IMG/VR virus record: IMGVR_UViG_3300049203_000200
Location: 1-44,616 of that record
Strand: one strand, 5' to 3'
DNA: 44,616 bases
Source of the DNA: a virus
Each line of letters starts with the position of its first letter. Position 1 is the first letter of the stretch. The notes under the pieces were generated by a model. It worked only from the letters and a program-made list of their open reading frames with translations. It did no database searches and was not told the DNA's origin. The translations under genes and the position numbers were made by a program. Shown here piece after piece: positions 39,708-44,616 of the stretch.

Positions 39708-40518
39708 GCGAAAGGTCCGCTTCGCGCCTAATTGCAGCCTTTCCGCCCACCATCAACTGATCCTGGAAGCTGACGTTCACTCGAGGTTGCCTATCGGATG
39801 CCACGCGATCCCAACTGTGACGCGTGGCATGCGCAAGGTCAGCACAACGGTCGAGTGGATGAAGCTGGTCAACGGCGTCGAGGCGCTTAGCGTCAACGAT
39901 ACCAGCGGCCGCTACCCGCTTGAAAAGGTGCTGCACCAGATCATCTTTCCGATGCGTTCGGGATCCGATGAGATTCTGTATTCGCAGCAGAATCTCTGGC
40001 TCCTCGACGAACGCCTCAACTATCATTCGGTCATCCATTCCGACCGCACGCTCAAATCGATCGACGGCCTGGAATCCGCATCGGCGATGCGCCCGGATCT
40101 GCTTGCCTTCGATCAGGAGCATCTGCTTGCCGACGGGCCGCAGCCGCTTAATGCGTTGACGGTCGTCGAGTTCAAGCGGCCGATGCGCGATGACTATAGC
40201 GACGAGGAAAATCCGTTGAACCAGGTGTTCAAGACGGTCGATTAGATTCGGGCCAACAAGCGGCTCGATGGGCAGGGGCGCCCGATTGCGATTGCGAGCG
40301 CCGATATTCCTACCAATTGCTATATCGTCTGCGATCTCACCGATCGCTTGCGCCGCGTCCTGCTCGACCGCGATGCGACTGAAATGCCTGACCGCCAAGG
40401 CTTTTACGGCTATAATCGCAACCATCGCATTTATTATGAGGTGCTCGACTACGGAAAGGTGCTGCGCGACGCGAAGCGTCGCAACATGGCGCTTTTCGAC
40501 AAGCTCAAGCTGCTTTGA
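39700..40518 (+). pseudogene. Relic of a GHKL (HSP90-like) ATPase gene: 5' part missing, one nonsense codon
   Basis: The frame from about 39830 to the TGA at 40516-40518 encodes the C-terminal region of a large ATPase family (GHKL ATPase followed by a nuclease-like domain): EWMKLVNGVEALSVNDTSGR, YPLEKVLHQIIFPMRSGSDE, MRPDLLAFDQ, VVEFKRPMRDDYSDEENPLN and, after an in-frame TAG at 40243-40245, NCYIVCDLTDRLRRVL, YGYNRNHRIYYEVLDYGKVL and RDAKRRNMALFDKL. E-x-K in VVEFKRP with the upstream Asp fits a PD-(D/E)xK site. The whole ATPase domain is absent; the first codons of the open frame look unrelated. Truncation and stop together indicate a dead gene. Confidence 0.8.
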
Positions 40519-40546
40519 TCGCCCAGGCCGGCGGCCTAGCTGCGTA

Positions 40547-43081
40547 TCATTTCTTGCGCGCCTGCTTGACCGGTAACCGGGCGGTTTTTGCCCGGGCCTC
40601 CGGGCCTTCCGACGAAGGTAGAACGGCACCGAATGGCAGGTCGATGCGAAGCTCGACACGGTTCCGGTCGGCTTCCGCGATCGCGCGAACTTCAACAATC
40701 GCTGTCTTGTCCGGAACCACGCCTTTCGCCGGAACCTTCCGCGCGGCCATGACGATCACGAGCTGCGAATTGAGCGCGAGGCCATAGCGCCGTCCTTGCA
40801 TGCCGGCGCCCTTCGCGACCGCAGGCGGGTTGGCCGGTGTTCCGTGATACTTGTTCTCGATCACGACCTGACGTTCGACCAGCAAGTCGAGTTCGCCGCC
40901 AGCGACTTCGGTTCCTTCATCGACGGCGAGCGTAGCGCGCAGATGCTCGACGAGCTTGGCCTGAAGCGCCCCTTCCTTGTCGAGGGCGGTGGTGGTCTGG
41001 TTGCCGGCATACCAGCTGTCGATGAAGCGCCACAGTGACCGCAGCGTTTTGGTGAGCGCATTTCGGCCGGCGACCATTAGGCCGCCTTTCAGTTGCTTGT
41101 TGAGTCCAACCGCCAGCTTGCTCGCGAAGTCCGGGTCGTCGGCCAGCCATTCGTCGGGAACCGCAAGGTCTTCGGTTCTGACACGCAGGAGCGAATGACG
41201 TTCACATGTGATCAGATCGGCGGTTTCCTGATCGATCAGACCGGCCGTGATCAGCGCCTCGATCCACCGCGCGTCGATATTCTGGCCCGCCTTGATGTAG
41301 CCATCAGCGTCCTTGGCCATGACCACGCCGAATTGGCGAAGGAAGATGATCCGGCTGGCGAGTGCGATCACCGGAACGACTTCTTTGGGGCAGAAAACGT
41401 AGCCGGTACGCTTCTGGAGATCGTACGCATCCGCCCATTTCTGCGGATTGAACGAGAATTCCGGCAGCTTGAGCGTGCCGTCCGGGTGACGCGCGAGAAT
41501 GCGGATCGCACCGGCTTTTCGCCCAGGCAGGTCCACGATGATCTGTTCCGCGCCAGTAGCTGACAGTGCCTGAAGCGCACGCTCCATATCCGCAGCGTCG
41601 ATGTCGGATGCCTTGAGCGTGTTGGCGATGTCGTTGGCCAGCACATGGATATCTGCACCGACCTCGTAGCGCGCTTGCAAGCCCTGCAGGCGCTTGACGA
41701 CTTCTTTCCATTGCGCGTCGCGGTTGGATTCGGCTGCATCTGCCCCCAGTCCCGGCGGTGATGCGATAAAGCGGCCGCGAAAGGCGAATGCGCGATGCAG
41801 GAGGTCGCGATTGAGGATGCCGCGCGCGAGTCCCGCGGCAGACGCCGATGCGACTTCAAGCTTTGGATGCGTGACCTCGCCGGCAATGATGCGCAGGAAC
41901 GTATCGTCGCCGACAGAAAGGAAGATCTCGTCGAAATTGAATCGCCGTCCCCGGTCGCGCTCGGCGACCAGCATCATGCGCTGCGCCATGGCCTCGGCCG
42001 CGCGGACCTTATGGTGATGATAGAGCCGGTCATACAGGAAGGTGCGTCCGATCAGCATCTGCTCAAACGAGCCATAGCCCGAAGCAGCGATACCGATTTG
42101 ATGGAAAACCTTGTTGGTAGCCTTGGCGATGCGCGCGCGCATCGCTTCATCGGCGCTCTCCAGATTGCCGTCGTGTACCTGCAGCACCTCGAGCTTGGAA
42201 AGCAGCCGCTCGGTATCGAAGCCGATCCGCAGGCCCGTATGATGCGCATCGCGCATCAGGAAATCGAGACGGTCGGCGTCAACTTGGCCGGAGATGATTG
42301 TCGAAAGGTGCGTGACTCCGGGCCCATCGACGCCGCCGATGATCGCCGCAACGATTCGCTCCTGAACCTGAGTGGAATCGAGACCGCCCAGCCGATACAT
42401 GCCGTGCTGGAGTAACTCGGTCACAGCATCGGATAGGACAATCATCACCGCGATGACTTCCGAGGTCGCTGGCGCACTGTTGAGGCTGTAACGCTCGATC
42501 AACATGGTGCGCGCGACCTTCAGCTCGCGGCGCCAATCGGCGTCGTTTGCGCCAGTCTGCGTGCCCAGCGGTGAGTGCACCTCGAGCACGGGCTCGATCG
42601 CATGGCTGAAAGGGCCATGCCCGAGATCGTGAAACATCGCGGCTAGGCGAAGCGTTTCGCGCTCCTCGTCATCGACGCCCGGCATGGTCTCCGCGGTAAT
42701 GCCGCTGCGCTTCATTTCGGCGTTTCTGCGGGTCACCTGCCGCTGCAGGGCGTCGGCCATGCGTTCGACCGCGCCCACCACGCCCATGATATGCTCGAGC
42801 CGGTCGTGCGACGCGCCGGGGAAAACCAACTGCGCCAGCCCGAGCTGCCGAACGCCGCGCATTCGCTGGAGCAATTGCGAATCGAGTAGAGCGACTTCGC
42901 GCGGCAGCAACTCGATCGTGCCCCAAACCGGGTCGTTCAGCTGCTTGGGTCTGAATTGCTTCGGATCGTCCTGTAATCGGCGAAGTAGGATTTCAACCCA
43001 GCCGGCGCACAACCCGTCTACCTGCATCGCGAGAGCAGGGGCGGCCTCGCGCAAAGCGACTCGAATTGATATTCCCCCCAA
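40547..43081 (-). CDS. HD-domain phosphohydrolase fused to a PD-(D/E)xK-like nuclease
   Basis: Up to 844 residues. The N-terminal half is a SAMHD1/dGTPase-like HD domain with the H-HD-D set: SHDRLEHIMGVV near residue 90, AAMFHDLGHGPFSHAIE near 149 and DADRLDFLMRDAHHTGL near 268. The middle is helical with no recognised motif. Near residues 725-742 GGELDLLVERQVVIENKYHG has the D ... E-x-K layout of PD-(D/E)xK nucleases. The family normally hydrolyses dNTPs; depletion of dNTPs or DNA cleavage would both hinder phages. The longest frame begins with TTG at 43081, six bases after the partner's stop; the first ATG is at 43027. It is convergent with the ATPase relic. Confidence 0.8.
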   Translation of the reverse strand: MGGISIRVALREAAPALAMQVDGLCAGWVEILLRRLQDDPKQFRPKQLNDPVWGTIELLPREVALLDSQLLQRMRGVRQLGLAQLVFPGASHDRLEHIMGVVGAVERMADALQRQVTRRNAEMKRSGITAETMPGVDDEERETLRLAAMFHDLGHGPFSHAIEPVLEVHSPLGTQTGANDADWRRELKVARTMLIERYSLNSAPATSEVIAVMIVLSDAVTELLQHGMYRLGGLDSTQVQERIVAAIIGGVDGPGVTHLSTIISGQVDADRLDFLMRDAHHTGLRIGFDTERLLSKLEVLQVHDGNLESADEAMRARIAKATNKVFHQIGIAASGYGSFEQMLIGRTFLYDRLYHHHKVRAAEAMAQRMMLVAERDRGRRFNFDEIFLSVGDDTFLRIIAGEVTHPKLEVASASAAGLARGILNRDLLHRAFAFRGRFIASPPGLGADAAESNRDAQWKEVVKRLQGLQARYEVGADIHVLANDIANTLKASDIDAADMERALQALSATGAEQIIVDLPGRKAGAIRILARHPDGTLKLPEFSFNPQKWADAYDLQKRTGYVFCPKEVVPVIALASRIIFLRQFGVVMAKDADGYIKAGQNIDARWIEALITAGLIDQETADLITCERHSLLRVRTEDLAVPDEWLADDPDFASKLAVGLNKQLKGGLMVAGRNALTKTLRSLWRFIDSWYAGNQTTTALDKEGALQAKLVEHLRATLAVDEGTEVAGGELDLLVERQVVIENKYHGTPANPPAVAKGAGMQGRRYGLALNSQLVIVMAARKVPAKGVVPDKTAIVEVRAIAEADRNRVELRIDLPFGAVLPSSEGPEARAKTARLPVKQARKK

Positions 43082-43087
43082 TCTGTA

Positions 43088-43495
43088 TCAGGCCTCCAGC
43101 GCCGCCTCCCGCAGCGGCGCGCGCGCGCGCTCGACCGCACCCCTGAGGCGCTCGCCGATCGCACAGGCGTCGCGCGTCGCGATACCGTAGGACAACACGA
43201 TTTGGCGTGCTTCTTCTTCGTCGAGCGTGACCACGGTCGACAAATAGGTCGGATTAGGCTCACTGGTCAGCATCGCTTCCTGCGCGGCCAGCAAAATGTC
43301 GGGCAATTCAAGGCACCTAAGACCAACCCCCGTTACTGAGAATGTCAGTTCCTCCGTGAGGGCGGCGGGAAGATAAGCACGCTCTTCGTTTAGCGCGCGG
43401 TCCAGAATCCCGTGCGAAGTGGGCATCAGCACGTCACTTGCGCCGAGTTTCCAGAGAGCCGTCAGAAGTTCGGCGCGTTCATAGCGATTGACCAT
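43088..43495 (-). CDS. Small partner of the HD-nuclease gene, unknown function
   Basis: A 135-residue acidic protein beginning MVNRYERAELLTALWKLGAS, with LPAALTEELTFSVTGVGLRC, LPDILLAAQEAMLTSEPNP and a helical C-terminus. No family is recognised. I prefer the ATG at 43495 because GGAGG lies five bases upstream; an in-frame start four codons earlier lies over that site. Six bases separate its stop from the HD-nuclease gene, so the two are an operon, transcribed away from the MerR-like gene at 43600. Confidence 0.68.
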   Translation of the reverse strand: MVNRYERAELLTALWKLGASDVLMPTSHGILDRALNEERAYLPAALTEELTFSVTGVGLRCLELPDILLAAQEAMLTSEPNPTYLSTVVTLDEEEARQIVLSYGIATRDACAIGERLRGAVERARAPLREAALEA

Positions 43496-43526
43496 GCCGT
43501 CCTCCATCTAGGCAAATCCCAAACAA

Positions 43527-43573
43527 GGGGTTAACACCATGTCGAAACGGGCTCAACCCCACAAAGTTTCAAC
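43527..43573. promoter_or_regulatory. Inverted repeats in the divergent promoter region
   Basis: The 104-base gap between the two divergent genes contains GGGGTT (43527-43532) with AACCCC (43555-43560), and GTCGAAAC (43541-43548) with GTTTCAAC (43566-43573, one mismatch). Interleaved repeats between a DNA-binding protein gene and its divergent neighbour are the usual form of an autoregulated operator. Confidence 0.45.
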
Positions 43574-43599
43574 TCGGCGTTTTGAGATGGCTCCACGCG

Positions 43600-44022
43600 A
43601 TGAATTATACGCAAGCGCAGCTCCTCAAATTGACCGGCATGAGCCTAGATCGCTTGCGCCATTGGCGGAAGGAAATTCCGGGACTCAAGCAACGCGCGGG
43701 ACGAAAGGCCGAGCTTAGCTTCGAAGAGGTGGCGCTGCTAGCGGTGCTTTCCAGGGCAACCGACGCGCTCGGCTTGTCGGTTACACTATTCGCTTCGAAA
43801 TATGACGATCTGCTCGCTGACTTCCAAGAAAACCCCGATATCGGCGACAAGCGCATCGTCCTGTGGTTATCGCCAGACAAGGCCGTGATTGGAGAAGTCA
43901 CGAACCCGCCGGCTGCAGAAGCACTCGCAATGTTAGAGATTGCGCCGGTTCTGGCGCGAATGGTCGCCGAGGTCCAGCGGCCGGCATCACAACAGCTCAG
44001 TCTGTTTTCCGCAGAGGCCTGA
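43600..44022 (+). CDS. MerR-like helix-turn-helix regulator
   Basis: A 140-residue protein beginning MNYTQAQLLKLTGMSLDRLR followed by HWRKEIPGLKQRAGRKAELS, a MerR-type helix-turn-helix with its wing. A helical region (EEVALLAVLSRATDALGLSV) and a C-terminal part (KRIVLWLSPDKAVIGEVTNP) complete it. It is divergent from the HD-nuclease pair and probably represses or activates it and itself. The ATG at 43600 fits the start of the helix-turn-helix; a TTG at 43582 would add six residues. Confidence 0.75.
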   Translation: MNYTQAQLLKLTGMSLDRLRHWRKEIPGLKQRAGRKAELSFEEVALLAVLSRATDALGLSVTLFASKYDDLLADFQENPDIGDKRIVLWLSPDKAVIGEVTNPPAAEALAMLEIAPVLARMVAEVQRPASQQLSLFSAEA

Positions 44023-44517
44023 GGAACTAGGTGCAGAACCACTCGGCGCGCTCTTCCCCCGCGCGACGGATGGGAGCAGCGCGAGCCGAGGTCGAGAGCG
44101 GTCTGGACTGCCTAGCGCTGTCTCACGGGCGTACCCAAAACGAAGGGCCGCTTTCCAGTATCCGCTTCCCAAAATCTGCCCGGCAGTTTGCGGCCCCAAA
44201 TCAGACGATGACAGCCCTCCGCACTTAGCTCCGCTGCGCTTCAGAACGCCCACTTTGAGTTCTCTGCCCCACACGCCTGCCGCTATTGGTGCCAAAAGGT
44301 GCGATGGCCATCGATCGCAAAAGTCCCAGAAATCCGACGTTTTCTGAACCCGAACCTTTGCGGGTGAGGTTCGGGTGAAAAGAGACGAAAGCCGATCAGA
44401 GACTGATTTTGGCGTTTCCGTCAGTTTCCGAGGTTCGGTCGCCAACAGCAGAACGGCGCGGAAGCTGGGGGTATTCGGCCCTGCAGCGGGGCATCTTATT
44501 GTTTCGCAATAACATGT
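44023..44517. other. Intergenic stretch between regulator and tRNA-Ser
   Basis: About 500 bases without a convincing gene. A long minus-strand open frame here runs into the tRNA and is not proposed. The one clear element is a 9-bp perfect inverted repeat at 44347-44375. Confidence 0.5.
44347..44375. repeat. 9-bp inverted repeat near the tRNA
   Basis: ACCCGAACC - 11 bases - GGTTCGGGT. The stem is perfect and the loop contains GCGGGT. No T-tract follows on either strand. It may be a weak terminator or a recombinase-type site near the tRNA; neither can be shown. Confidence 0.4.
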
Positions 44518-44607
<90 letters not shown>

Positions 44608-44616
44608 GCAAGGGCG

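Overview
This window comes from a high-GC alphaproteobacterium, most likely a sphingomonad. That is an inference from codon usage, from the small ORF - DUF2924 - large serine recombinase module, and from an HK97-type prophage of the kind common in Sphingomonadales and Rhizobiales. Most of it is accessory DNA lying between the start of a chromosomal P-type cation ATPase gene (left edge, minus strand) and a tRNA-Ser(CGA) gene (right edge, minus strand).

Left part (about 1-9.4 kb). After about 650 bases with no recognisable gene comes a six-gene type I restriction-modification operon on the plus strand, behind a good sigma70-type promoter: a single-TRD HsdS-like protein, HsdM, a RhuM-family protein, a full two-TRD HsdS, HsdR and a YgjP/DUF45 metallopeptidase. 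Every junction overlaps by 4 or 8 bases, so the set is probably translated as one coupled unit.

Middle part (about 9.5-39.7 kb). This is an HK97-like siphovirus-type prophage, with its structural genes on the minus strand. Read in transcription order from high to low coordinate: an excisionase-type HTH protein, a RepB-primase/RepA-helicase-like replication protein, an iteron-like repeat cluster, small ORFs, an HNH endonuclease, a ParB-like/DNA methyltransferase fusion, terminase small and large subunits, portal, prohead protease, major capsid protein, an Ig-like protein, connector and head-closure proteins, a tail-completion protein, two tandem tail-tube paralogues, a tail-assembly chaperone pair joined by a canonical -1 slippery site (A AAT TTT), a 1613-residue tape measure protein, and tail-tip/fibre proteins. 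No holin, endolysin or CI-type repressor was recognised. At the high-coordinate end the plus-strand module small ORF - DUF2924 - large serine recombinase - HTH accessory protein is the probable integration module. Between replication and integration genes sits a two-gene cargo operon: a roughly 264-residue protein of unknown function and a QueC-like PP-loop enzyme carrying a C-terminal OmpR/PhoB-type winged helix. It resembles neither QatABCD nor CBASS in gene content and is the best candidate here for an undescribed system.

Right part (about 39.7-44.6 kb). A 5'-truncated, nonsense-mutated relic of a GHKL/HSP90-like ATPase gene follows the recombinase module. Convergent to it is a second candidate defence locus: an 844-residue HD-domain (SAMHD1/dGTPase-like) protein ending in a PD-(D/E)xK-like nuclease motif, a small partner gene, and a divergently transcribed MerR-like regulator with inverted repeats in the shared promoter region. 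About 500 non-coding bases separate this from the tRNA-Ser(CGA) gene. Overall the window looks like a defence-rich island: type I RM, prophage with cargo, and an HD-nuclease locus. All family assignments were made by eye from motifs; no database search was run.
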